Part shown: one piece after another, positions 22,543-33,639 of the stretch
Layout of the letters: every line of letters begins with the position of its first letter
Position numbering within the stretch: the first letter of the stretch is position 1
NCBI RefSeq assembly: GCF_030272615.1
Contig: NC_081405.1
Span: 160,476,317-160,540,316 of the forward strand
Direction: 5' to 3'
DNA: 64,000 nt
DNA from: Cryptomeria japonica
Taxonomy: Eukaryota > Streptophyta > Pinopsida > Cupressales > Cupressaceae
The notes under the pieces: model-generated
Seen by the model: the letters and a program-made list of their open reading frames with translations, nothing else
Database searches by the model: none
Told to the model about the DNA's origin: nothing
Program-made: the position numbers and the translations under genes

Positions 22543-24088
22543 CTTTCCTAGCTATCATTCTTTACAAAGAGCATTAACCAGTTTGTCTAGCTGAGGCAAA
22601 CCTCTTACTATCTTAGACTTTCTTACTTTAACAATATTGTCAAAATTTATATGACAAGATCTCCTATGCCAAAGCCATCTATCATCTATTTTTGCAATCA
22701 AACAGTTGCTAACTTTAGGATTGAGATGAAATAGATTACCTCTTGTTTATTTCATGGTTGCAATCAATTCACCTTTGTTGTCAAAGATTTTGCACATACC
22801 ATTTCTAAACTCCCGTGGGTATCCTTTGTCATTAAGTTGTGCCACGCTCAGAAGATTATAGTTTAGGCCTTCAACCCAATAGACATCATCAGTATTGCTC
22901 TTCCCATTAAGAGAAATAACTCCCTTACCTTTAACCATAAAGGGTGAGTCATTGCCAAATCTAACAACACCGCCATCAAATTCCTTCAAGGAAAGAAATT
23001 TGCTTCGATCACTAGTCATGTCATGTGAACAAACACTATCAATGATCCAATCATCAAAGTTATCCATCTTGGACACTAGTACTTTCTGATCTGATATCTC
23101 TTCCTTAATAGCTACAAACACAATATCTTCACTAGCATCATCATCAGATTCTTCATCAGTAATACCACTGTCAATAGCTACAAGATAATCTCTCTTTCCT
23201 TTACCCTTATACTTCTTAAATTTGCCTCTCTTGTATTCCTTTTCACCACTAGGGCAATTAGCTACTATATGACCAATCTTGTTGCATGTAAAACATTTTA
23301 AAGGTAGCTTACCTCTATATTTACCAGTGCCTCTAGGCAGTCATTTTTCCAAGAAGGCTTCAAGTTCCACTAAGTTTTCTTCATCATTAGCATCTCTGTT
23401 GGATCTATATTCATAGCTATGGCCGATATCTCTACTTCTTCTCACAAATGAGTTAGAGATAGAAGCTCTGAATGCAGATTTTGATTCTGTACACTACCAT
23501 CATAGCCATTTAATTCAAAAGAAGCAAGTTTGCCAATAATAGAGTCAAGAGTTACCTTTGTCTTGTCAATGGATTTCAGCTCTTGGATAGCTGCAATTCG
23601 GATAGCATAGACCAGTAGCAGGGTTCTCAGTACCTTACTGATTACTGTGGCATCTTCCACTTTCCCTCCTATACTCTTTATCTCTCCAACTATCTCTTTC
23701 ATTCTTTGACCATACTGCTGGATATTCTCACCTTCAGACATTCTCATGTCATCGAAATTTCCTCTTAAACTTTCCTCTTTGGCAATCTTAACATGTTCAT
23801 CACCACTATAAATCTCTTCAAGTTTTGCCACACTTCATGTATAGTCTCAAGTCCATGAACATCTAAATATTCAACATCAGACAAAGAACTGATAATAGCC
23901 TCTAATGCTTGGTGATTTTCTTGTTGTTCTTTCTTCTGATCATCAGTTAGGGTTCTAGTCGGTGTAATATACTTGGTTTCTATATGATCCCAATACCAAC
24001 TACCAAGAATCTTAATGTAAATATTCATTCTATCACTCAATATTCTATAGTTATCTTTGTTGAACTTCGGACCTTATTTCTTCATCAT
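22543..24088 (-). pseudogene. Element A gag, protease and pre-integrase region
   Basis: Minus-strand reading from an ATG at 24088 gives Gag (NYRILSDRMNIY, GDEHVKIAKEESLRG, GENIQQYGQRMKE), a complete knuckle CFTCNKIGHIVANC, protease with the active site changed to IIDSVCSHDMT (Gly to Val), and the pre-integrase part (YWVEGLNYNLLSVAQLN, LWHRRSCHINFDNIVKV), ending at the B insertion. A stop lies four codons in, a frameshift near 23820, and another near 23440. Gag would form the particle and bind RNA; the protease would process the polyprotein. Confidence 0.87.
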
Positions 24089-24145
24089 GATCTACAAGAT
24101 ATTTTCCTCAAGCTGTTAAGATTTTAGATTAAGAGGACCTCAGAT

Positions 24146-24157
24146 GCTCTGATACCA
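24146..24157 (-). other. Element A primer-binding site
   Basis: Sense strand TGGTATCAGAGC, an exact match to the plant initiator tRNA-Met primer site, two bases from the LTR. Confidence 0.92.
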
Positions 24158-24159
24158 AT

Positions 24160-25599
24160 TGATGGTATGATGAAAGAATAAGTATCTGGTAGAATACTGA
24201 GAGGGGGGGTGAATCAATATATTGAAAAACTGATACAAAGTTCCCAAACTCAAACTCAATCACACAAAGTAAACATATCTCAGTCAAGATCAATATTCAT
24301 AAGAATACTTGACATCAACCGGTTAAACTATTATGAGAACTTAATAGTAAGCAACTTCAATCTTGTAAACATCAACATGCTTAATCATAACTCAACATAT
24401 TCATCTCTCAATTATTCTACTTATCATGCATTATCAGAAGTTAACCAAATCAATAAATAAGATCATAACCACAAAAGCATTCACCACTTGACACAAATGT
24501 TAATACGTGGAAAACCCAAATAGGTAAAAACCATGGTAAGATGAGACTCACAAGGATATCCATTTGAACTCTTCTGAAGTTCACCTTGTTAGGAGCCAAG
24601 CCTGTTAAAGCTTTACAATAAGTCCTGTTAAGAACTAATTCTGGTTAGGAATCACCCGATTAAGGGATTTACAAATATGCCTTGATGAAAATCACAATAC
24701 CCTGTTAGGAGTAACCTCGTCGAAGGATTTAAGAATCCAAGCTAATGGACCACCTTGTTAGATGATTTAATGAGTAACCAAGCTTGTTAGAGCTTTACCC
24801 ATTTAAGGGATTTCACTTCTGATGTAATTGTTAAAAAATCAACACGATTTCTTGATCTGTTTGAGTAGCACTACATTAGCTTGATCAGATACTTCTAAGC
24901 TTCAATCTGCCTTCACTCAAAGTGCAGATCCATTCACTGGTTAAGAAACTACACACTCAACAAGTTTCTATCAATCTCGCCAACAACCTTTACAAACAAC
25001 TTCATCGACCTTAAATACAAATCAATTAGGTTGGTAACACAACATAAACCTAATTCTCATCATCGATATTACAAACAAGTCGGTACAATCTTGACCATTA
25101 GAAACCATGACAATCTCTTTACATTCTTCAAGAAAATTCCAACCACTCCATGATCACCGCTTCATCGAACTTTGTAACTCATCTTGCATTGTGCATTAGA
25201 TGCAATCCACTTTGCTCCTTCCATAGACAATAAACAAATGCGCCAAAACAATTTGAACTTATCCTCATACAATGATCACATGTGTCTCCATAATTACCTC
25301 TTATCAGATAATAAACCATCAAACTTGATCGGTTAGGGTTTAATAGCTGATAGGATTTACCGGTTACATTGCATAGAAAGGTTTTAACCCTTTACACAGG
25401 TTCACCGGTTCAACTCACAAACTTTACATACCGGTTTACAACATCTTCCACAAAGCTCTTTTTACCAGTTACTAGCCAATATCAAAAACAACAATATCAA
25501 CAATAACATGAATACCATTACCAGTTCAATTGACATCAGTGACAACATATCATTAATGCAATCTCTATGCAAAATGCCAACAAACTCAAAATGCCAACA
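24160..25599 (-). repeat. Element A 5' LTR
   Basis: 1,440 bp, TGATGG to CCAACA, homologous to 6434-7881. It has a shorter G run than the 3' copy (near 24201-24208), a stem-loop at 24507-24534, and the repeated gttaa/gttag units. Confidence 0.88.
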
Positions 25600-25604
25600 A
25601 TGCC

Positions 25605-26794
25605 ATCAATATTAACAACCCATAACATACAGTCACAAGCTTTAAGTGTCAAACTCGTTGATTAAGAACACACCTAGAAACTCCCACTGAATAAGTAATG
25701 TCAAATATCAAAATTATCAAGACATCAAAAGATCCACTAATAGCATCATATAGAATGTGTAATCATAATCATGTAGTTCTACCAAGGAACATCCACTATT
25801 ATATGAAAATTGTACAAACCAATATACTGCAAGTACAACTAGATCACCACAAGTCTCCATAGCTCTCCCAAGTTATTCACACTCAACAATGGATATATAT
25901 AAAGTAACATCCATGACATCACCAAAAATAAATGAATTACAAGTGACAACAGAAAACAACAAACCTAATGATCACCATAGCTCCACCCAAGACCTCAGAC
26001 CCATTGTCATGTGAATCCAAACATCCAAGAATATACCCAAGGCCAAAGAGAACCTATAGCATCTCATTTTACACACACCTCTAAATGATATGTTGTGATA
26101 AGTATGATCTCTCTAAAATACCCCAAAGAGAATAACATCAACAACACCCATTTGTTTAATCTCATAGATTAAATAAAAATATATCATATAACCAACATGG
26201 ATGTTAGCCTCTCATACCAAATAAGATCAAATCAAATACATTCACAATCCAAGAGAATAGACCTAATACCATCTCCTAAACTCAACATCAATGAATGTCA
26301 TTATAAATTACTCACAATTCATAAGGAGATAAGCATGCTAACACTCCTCAAATGAACTCTCTAGAACTAGATAATCATATCAAATAATCCATATGCATGA
26401 GAAGACAAAGCACAAAAAAATATCATCTAAAACAAACAATGGGAAATACCTCTCAAATGACAAATTGTTAAGTAGACTCTGAGTGAGAAATTAGAATTCT
26501 CATCCAAGACATCCAAGTCAACGTGACTCATCCAAGAACATCCTCCTCATAGGTTCGTGTTGAACTCATGCCCAACCAAGGTGTAGAATCATCAAACTTT
26601 CTTGTTGAAACCTAATCAAAGGAGTAACCTTCAAAACACATATCTCTAATAATAAGATAACTCCAAGCCTCACCTATATCTCAAGTATGCATGAGCATGT
26701 GTAATTGATCAATTTGTGCCAAAACCCAAAATGAAACATAGCATCATCATGAAGCAATCAAGAAAATATTCATGTACTCAATACCAATACAACT
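25605..26794 (-). mobile_element. Element M internal sequence, right piece
   Basis: About 1.2 kb of non-coding DNA that continues element M after A. Blocks in the same order as in the interior of G at 37540-37960 show that M was a G-like copia element on the minus strand. Its gag and 5' LTR would lie to the right, beyond K, and are not in the window. Confidence 0.5.
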
Positions 26795-28444
26795 TGTAGC
26801 ATCGTAAATTGTACTCCTTTAATTAGGGATTCCAATTTCACAGTCCCCTAACACTCATTTTAATGTGTCTCATCTCTCTATGCATTACATGACCTCTTCT
26901 AGCATTTGAGTAATGTTTAAATCAAGAACATGAGTCTTTTCTTAATTTTATGTGTGCTCTTTATCTTTTGTTATCTTAATTCATTATAAGTACTACCCCA
27001 TTTTAAATTTCAAAATAAATTTTCCCATGCTTAAATATTATAATGTTTCATATAAATTATGGTTCTAAAATCAGGATCCTATTATCTCGTGACCCTAAAA
27101 TGTTGGGATTATTTTGTTGGGTCAATGTTTCTTGACATCATTGATCAACATTTTTTGGCTAAAATTTTGGGAGGCTAAATAGTTAGTCTTGTCATTTCCA
27201 AAACCATCTTCAATGCAATAAAAAAAAAGTTCTAAGGCATACTTTTGTGAATTTAAGTTTAGGATTTCTTATATAACCAAGCAAGCTTTCCCCATTTATC
27301 AATCAATTGGAAGTGTGACTTTATGATATCCTTATGATGTGAAAGATCTACTTTATGTGAAGATCCAGATCTACAAACTCAAGGGAAAATCAGAAATATC
27401 AAGTCTTCATCAACACTTATTCACCATAATGGAAGCTTCAAGAGATGTTGGAGGATGATAGGGAGTCACTGACTGATGATTGGCTTGTACCTCTCCCTAA
27501 GGAGTTGTATTATTTCATGTTGTTCTCATATTTCTACAATTAAGCTTCAAATGTAAGTTTTATTATTCAAGTTATTTGACTTATGCATGCTTGAAGTAGT
27601 TTAAATTCTACATCTAATCATTTCATTTAGGGTTTTTTTCTAACACACTTGAGTAGGACTCTAGTTTACATTTATGCATCTTAACCCATAGAAATCTTAG
27701 ACACACTTAAGATTCTAGAGCACATACATTATTGTTTTATTCAATTTGGCTATTGTGGAGGTGGAAATCACCAAAATAGGGGGTTGACTAACACAAACCC
27801 CTACATTGCCACAACCACACCTTCTATTTATTTTGTAGGTTCAACTACAGGCCTCTAGCAAATACAAAGTAAAAAATTCCTGAGACTCAAACACATAGGA
27901 CCTCTCCAAATTTCATTAGGATTCATTAGGACAAGGATACGTAACATCTATGACCCTTAAGTTAAGGGAATGACCCTCAAGTCAAGGGCACCTAATAACC
28001 TTGACCCTTTTATTTTGGCTCAAATTTGGCAAGAAGTATGTATAGGATATTAGAGTTCTAGATCTAGTTTTAGTACTTATAGATTTATCAATCAAATAGA
28101 GGTACCTAGAAATAGTGAGCTCTCAATTTTAGCTCAGTTTATAGGCACGAGTACATTTGTGAGTTCTTATTTCACTTTTGTACTTGTACTGTGATTTCTA
28201 TTTTTGCATCAGATAATTCAATTAGTTTTATGTTCATTTAGACCTTAATTAATTTCTATTTTCAAATCAACTTTTAGAGCAACAAAGGAATAAAATCCTA
28301 AGGTATTGCTTGACTCTCTTGGACAAGAGTTAGCCATGCATTTCACCCTTTGAGTGGTTTGTATTCCAATCTTTAGTTGAAAGAGGATTTGGTCCTAGTT
28401 GAGTTGATATCTAGTTTAGCCTAACCCTTCTTCACACCTAAACA
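26795..28444 (+). repeat. Element K (Ty3/gypsy) 5' LTR
   Basis: Begins TGTAGCATCGTAAATTGTAC and ends ...CACACCTAAACA, 1,650 bp. The beginning, and a central block around 27773-27815 (gtggaggtggaaatcacc), recur in inverted orientation in the 1,668-bp solo LTR J. That supports both the borders and the family. A primer-site-like TGGTGAATCTGACATG follows at 28448; I could not match it to a tRNA. Confidence 0.72.
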
Positions 28445-28858
28445 TTTTGGTGAATCTGACATGCTTGCATCATTTTTTGATTTGTATGTTCATTTATTTT
28501 CATTTCAAAACAATACAAAAAAAAAACTATTTTTTCATGCATTGTTATGTATTTCATTGTCTATTTTTAGATTACATTTACATTTTTCATGCTTTGTTAC
28601 ATTAGATTATTTCATTTCATTTCAATAGTTAGAACAAGTTTTTCTTCCCATAGATTAGAAAATAAAAACAAATCCCCCTCTTGGAGAAAGTGATTCAACT
28701 ATATCATATCTCTAATTACAATACTTCCATGTCTTTGACGAATCATTTAGTAGTGATGAATTTGATATGTTGGATTAAGCCTGTGATGAATTTATCTCTA
28801 TTGAGTCTTCCTCTACAACTCCTAAACCATCCTTTTACCAAAAATTGAACAACATGAT
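28445..28858 (+). pseudogene. Element K leader and start of Gag region
   Basis: After the LTR come a primer-site-like sequence and a leader of about 250 bases. Plus-strand coding fragments follow (FDESFSSDEFDML, SFYQKLNNMI) up to the point where J is inserted. The frame resumes at 30532. The fragments resemble acidic parts of plant gypsy Gag only loosely. Confidence 0.5.
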
Positions 28859-30526
28859 TGTGGAGGCGGGAAAAGTGAGATCGGATGACTAGGACCTAAT
28901 CCTAATTTTGCCAACACATTGGTAATACAAAAGAGACTAGGGAGATAGATCACTTTGGCTACTTATTATGGGAAAGACAGAGCTAAGGATTACCTCTTAG
29001 GGTTTCTATTCCTCTTGTTGCAGATGATGAGAAAAACTAGGGTTTGAATGATCACCTAGACTAGGAGATACAAAATGAAGCACAAATGAACTTGAAATTG
29101 AACAAACCTGCAAATTTGAAACTAAGATACTGAAAGCATGAAAAGGGGAGGATTCTATATGTGTACCTGATGTTGCAAATTGAACAAAAATGACTTGGAC
29201 TAGGGTCCCATGCCACTGTCATGTTTTCGCAGATAGGAGGCTGCAACTGAGACACTGCAAATTGGAGGTCTTGAGTCTACAACCTATCAAATTTGACTAT
29301 GAAATGGAGGGACCAAGGCACCACACCCCTGTCCTTGACCTTGATAGATTTCTACACTTCTGAGACTTCTGAGTGGTTTTGATACCCTTTTTAGATCTAA
29401 AACTGCCTCTGGATGCATGTTTCTGCACCTGCAACTGAAAAGGGAAGGTTTGGGTGGCTATATAGGATTTTGCCTTAGTCAAACCCCTATGTTGGTGATT
29501 TCCACCTCCACAAATAGTTGATAATGTATTGAAAATGTGTGTGCTATAACCTTGTGTGTATGCAAGATCCTAAAATGAAAGAAACTAGAGCTACCCTATG
29601 CATGAGAGTAAACCCTAAATGTAAATGTGAATGCAAATAACAATGCTTCAAACCAAATATGATAAATGATCTAAAACATGAATGTAAATATGCAAATTGA
29701 TTTAAAGAAGCTCATACAAAGACATGGAAATAACATGAAATCGTACCAATCCCCAAGGGAGAGATATTGCCACTAGATCTCCTATTACTCTTCAATGACT
29801 TCAAGGCTCCTAATTGATGATGAATTCTTGATGAAATGTTGATGAATGTTATTGAATTATGTTGAAGACTCCACATAGGATTCTCTTTCACTACATAGAA
29901 GGCTCCTTGTGCTCCAAAAACCTGCTCTTAGATTCTTAGATAGATCCGATAGATAGTCCTTAGTTGCCTTCAAATGAAGAAAGAGAGATCTTATGTATGA
30001 AACCCTAGATCTTAATTTCAACTTAATTCCTCCTTTAGGTCAACCTAGGAATTGAATTTCTTGCTAATAATTTGGGGTTAAGCATTATAATATCATAGAA
30101 TTATGCTCCCAAAATTTTGGGAAAAAAGTTGAGGACCATGTGCATTCCCGCCACGATTCGACCAACTTTTCACCAAATTTTCAGGGTCATTAGATATGAT
30201 GATATTAGAGAGAATCCCAAAGTTACAGCTGATTTAGAGGTGTTTTGATATGCAAAATTGGGCCTTAAAGGTTGAAATAGGACATAATTAGGGTTTATGA
30301 TTAAATGATTTATTGGAGGAATAAAATAAAAAGGGGCACACTTAGGGTAAAGGGCCCAATTTTATGATGTATGAAGTGATGAAATGGGACTTTAGATTTA
30401 ATTAAATTAATTAATTAAATGCTTAAATGGAAATAACAATGCAAGATGCAAACACACTAAGGCGGGTGCTAAAGTAAGTGTGAAATTATACCACCCTAGC
30501 AAGGGCGTACAATTTACGATGCTACA
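28859..30526 (-). mobile_element. Solo LTR J of the K family, inverted
   Basis: Read on the minus strand it starts TGTAGCATCGTAAATTGTAC and ends CCCGCCTCCACA, 1,668 bp. It is flanked by exact 5-bp duplications atgat (28854-28858 and 30527-30531). Removing it with one duplication joins a single plus-strand frame in K (KLNNMI then HVTSYKN). No internal region is present, so it is a solo LTR left by recombination. Confidence 0.87.
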
Positions 30527-30531
30527 ATGAT

Positions 30532-31720
30532 ACATGTGACTAGTTATAAAAATGAACTTGAGAAACATAAAATAATTGTGCATCCTCATTTTGATGTGCC
30601 TCAAACTCCAAATAAACTGTTTATTCTTGTTAAAGTTGGTAGCAGTCCTAAAAATCCCTTGGATTATGCAAAATAAATCACTCAACAAAGTTACAATTCA
30701 ACTGCCCACACATACAACATAAGAAAAAATATGCGCCCTAGTCCTTTGCAAGTTGTTCCTTCTTCTCTTCCTACTTCTCAACCAGTGCTTCCTCCTGCAT
30801 CCAGTCTTCCTCAACATCTTGGAGAGGAATATGATCTTGTTGAACAACTTCATGCTACCCTACTAAGATATCCCTCTAGGAGCTAATTCAAACTTCTTCC
30901 ACATACCATGGGACACTACAAGAAGCTTTAAAGAAGATGGATATTCAACCTCCTATGAGACCTAATGATATGACTTCCTTATTGGAATCTATGAATGCAA
31001 CTAAAGTTGGTATTGTATTATCTCAACATGCGTTGCCTCTTGAAGAGATTCAAAACCAATTGATATGATCCTCTTATTATTATTTTCATCATTAATGGTA
31101 CTTCTATAAGACTAAATTTAGTATACAATGGATCTAGTCTTAATGTGTGTAGCATTGATTTGTTATGAAAAGACAATATGGATACTTCTCTTATTCTAAC
31201 CTAATTCTCTTTATATTTGTAGGATAATGTTGGTAGACAGTTGCTAGGTACAATAACCTTGCCTATTAAGGTAGGTCTTGTTATTTTACCCACACCTATC
31301 CATGTTATGCTTAATACTCTTACATATAACATTCTTCTAGGAAGACCTTGGATTAATTTTATGCAATATTCATCACAAACTTAAGTTTATTTATAAAAAT
31401 GAGATGTATACTTTGGAAGCTAATAAGAACTTACAAAGTAATTTACAAGCTAAACCTAGATCTCGATCTCCTCTAAATTCTTCAATTGCCTCTCAAATTC
31501 AAAAACATGCACCATCTCCACCTAAAGATACCCCTTCACCCAAAGAGGTACTCTTAGAAGATGATTGGGGGTCATTAGATTCCACACCTTCCTTTGTGGG
31601 AGAATATAAATTCATGACATGGTAATACCTACAAAAGAACCAAAATCTTTTAAGCAACCCAATACTATAAATTTTGTGGCTACTTATTGTATACAGTGAA
31701 AAGTGATGATGACAAATTAT
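30532..31720 (+). pseudogene. Element K Gag-end and protease region
   Basis: The plus strand reads VHPHFDVPQTPNKLFILVKV, then a proline- and serine-rich linker (LPTSQPVLPPASSLP). The Tat-type protease region follows (TLQEALKKMDIQ, FIINGTSI, VYNGSSLNVC, LLGTITLPIKVG, YNILLGRPWIN). The expected catalytic Asp of the VDNGS motif reads Tyr. Several stops and frame changes break it. A last open part ends near 31625 (LLEDDWGSLDSTPSFVGEY). Downstream K sequence is displaced by element F. Confidence 0.72.
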
Positions 31721-32460
31721 TGTAAAACCTCAAAGATTCAACCACAATAAACCCTAGTTCTACAACCAAATATTCACCATACACCAATGAAGAAACCTAA
31801 GAACATGGAAATTCATAAAATAGACAATATTATCATTGACATGTCAAGTAGGGTTTCAATCCCCATTGTCTCCTATCTCCATTGATCTTGTTTGATATAT
31901 TTTCTCTTAGATATTATGTGTGCACAAGATCTTAACAAAGAAAAGTTTGTGGTTGAAGTAGCTTGATCACAAGAAGACTTGATTGCATGTGTTGATTAGA
32001 TGATTAGGGTTTATAATGAATGAGAGTATCCTCTTATATAGAAGAAACTTTAGGAATTGGAGGGATAAGATTAAAAGGTGAAGAGAATAAATGGTCGACT
32101 AGGATTAAAGGGTATTTAGAAGAAATAATAAAAATAGAAAGAGGGTAGGTAGGACAGGATTAAGAGATAAGTGACATGTGTCATAGAAGAAAAAGATAAT
32201 GAATTAATTAAATAAATAAAGATTTATTTAATTAATAGAATAAGTGGGACAAATTAAATAAATAAAAGTATTTATTTAATTTAGGAAAATGATAATTTAA
32301 ATAAATTAAAGTATTTATTTAAATGAGAAAAGGACTAGAAGAGGGTAAATGAATTAATTAAATAAATAAATATTTATTTAATTAATAGAAGACTTAGGAT
32401 AAAATAATTAAATAAATAAAATATTTATTTAATTAAAGAGGACAATTTTAGATGTCTACA
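31721..32460 (-). repeat. Element F 3' LTR
   Basis: The sense strand begins TGTAGACATC, a start common in plant gypsy LTRs, directly after a purine tract. It ends ...GGTTTTACA at 31721. The left border is inferred from the TG at 31721 because the other LTR is outside the window. Near its sense-strand start it has five AT-rich imperfect palindromes (32201-32436). Confidence 0.65.
32201..32436. repeat. Five AT-rich inverted repeats in the F LTR
   Basis: Variants of attaaataaataaa followed by tttatttaatt occur five times about 40-60 bp apart, each able to form a hairpin of about 12-14 bp. The spacers differ, so this is a cluster of palindromes and not a simple tandem repeat. Confidence 0.8.
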
Positions 32461-32478
32461 TTTTGCCCCTCTTTGAGA
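32461..32478 (-). other. Element F polypurine tract
   Basis: Sense strand CAAAGAGGGGCAAAA directly precedes the LTR start TGTAGACATC. This is the site for priming plus-strand synthesis. Confidence 0.75.
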
Positions 32479-33639
32479 CAATGTTGCTTGTCGCATTGGC
32501 TCAAAGAAGATAAGATAAATTGATACAAAGTTGCCCCATGACGGGAATGATATGCCCCTTCGAGAGATTGGATGAAAATGTTTGAAAAGATCGTAGACAA
32601 TCTCTCGATAAGAAAAAAAGGCTGGAGAGACTGACAAGATAAGAACTGACTCGGGGAGAAAGGACAGACATGAGATACTAGGAATAAGCAGCCTATATGT
32701 ATAGGCCACAAGGAAAACCTCCTCATTTGCATCCAGAACATTTAGAAGATCAAAGCACTAAGATCTTAGAGAGTAGTCAGCAAAGTGGGAGAGATGGTAG
32801 TAGGCTACATAGGTTCGATCACATCTGATGGTTCCAGAGACCAAATGACATGGTTGAGCCGGTATCTACCAGAACCTCATTTTGTACGTTCTCACATTTA
32901 TTGCTTCGATTAATGCATTTTAGAGTAGTTACACAAAAACACGAAATCAGCAGTTTAGTCCAAAACATGTCTATGATAGGATTTTTCCACATCTAGGATA
33001 AATGGTCGCATCTAGGTTATCTTAGGGCGCGTCTATGATTGTAATCACATTTATGCAAGAATACAAGCACATTTGTGATAAACAGGTGTATCTATAAGTT
33101 GTGTTTATGCATAATAGATGCACGTCTGTGATAAACATGCATGTCTATGAGATAAAATTGCGTATACGTCCAACAGTGTCGTATCTATGCTAAGAAAGCA
33201 CATTTATGCTATAAAAACGTGTATAGGTAGGGTAAAAGCATGTTTGTGTCTAGGATCGGAAAAAAATTGAGTTATGTGATGAACATATGCTATCAACTGG
33301 ATAAACTGGTAAGAGGATTCACTCAACAAGTTCCCTAGGAAAGACAACTAAATGATAGGCTACAATTGACAATTCTTTGATAAACATACGTTGCCAATTA
33401 TATAAGCTGTTGAGAGGATTCACTCAATAGGTTCCCTAAAATAGGTAGGTTTGCTAAGATGAATATAGGACAAGCCATCAAATTGATAAAATCTGGTGAG
33501 TGCTCTAGCAAAATTGGATCAAGTGCAATTTGATAAACATATACCCTAGTATAGGATTCAACGCTATGTGATAATTGTAAGTTATAGGATAGAAGTAGCA
33601 CTATGTGATGAACATGAGTACCACTAGGATTGACATGAT
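32479..33639 (-). other. Element F 3' untranslated region with degenerate repeats
   Basis: No sustained coding. From about 32960 to 33250 a motif like catgtctatgataaa recurs roughly ten times at irregular 25-35 base spacing. From 33277 to 33440 a block of about 60 bases (tgatgaacatatgct... to gttcccta) occurs twice, 101 bases apart, with some mismatches. Variable tandem repeats in this position are known in Tat elements. Confidence 0.6.

Larger units (their letters stand above)
6434..25599 (-). mobile_element. Ty1/copia LTR retrotransposon A (outer element)
   Basis: Two homologous LTRs (6434-7881 and 24160-25599) bracket gag, protease, integrase, reverse transcriptase and RNase H pieces, all reading on the minus strand in the copia order. 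A primer-binding site matching initiator tRNA-Met lies next to the right LTR and a polypurine tract next to the left LTR. The likely target duplication is ttgcc (6429-6433) against atgcc (25600-25604), one mismatch. Two later insertions split the body: LINE L in the reverse transcriptase and copia element B between the pre-integrase zinc finger and the integrase core. Domain wording (YQMD, FVDDIIF) and multiple polypurine tracts suggest the SIRE/Maximus side of copia; this placement is tentative. Confidence 0.88.

Noticed and set aside
29061-29482. Minus-strand open frames in J
   Set aside because: They lie inside a solo LTR with defined borders and encode nothing recognisable.
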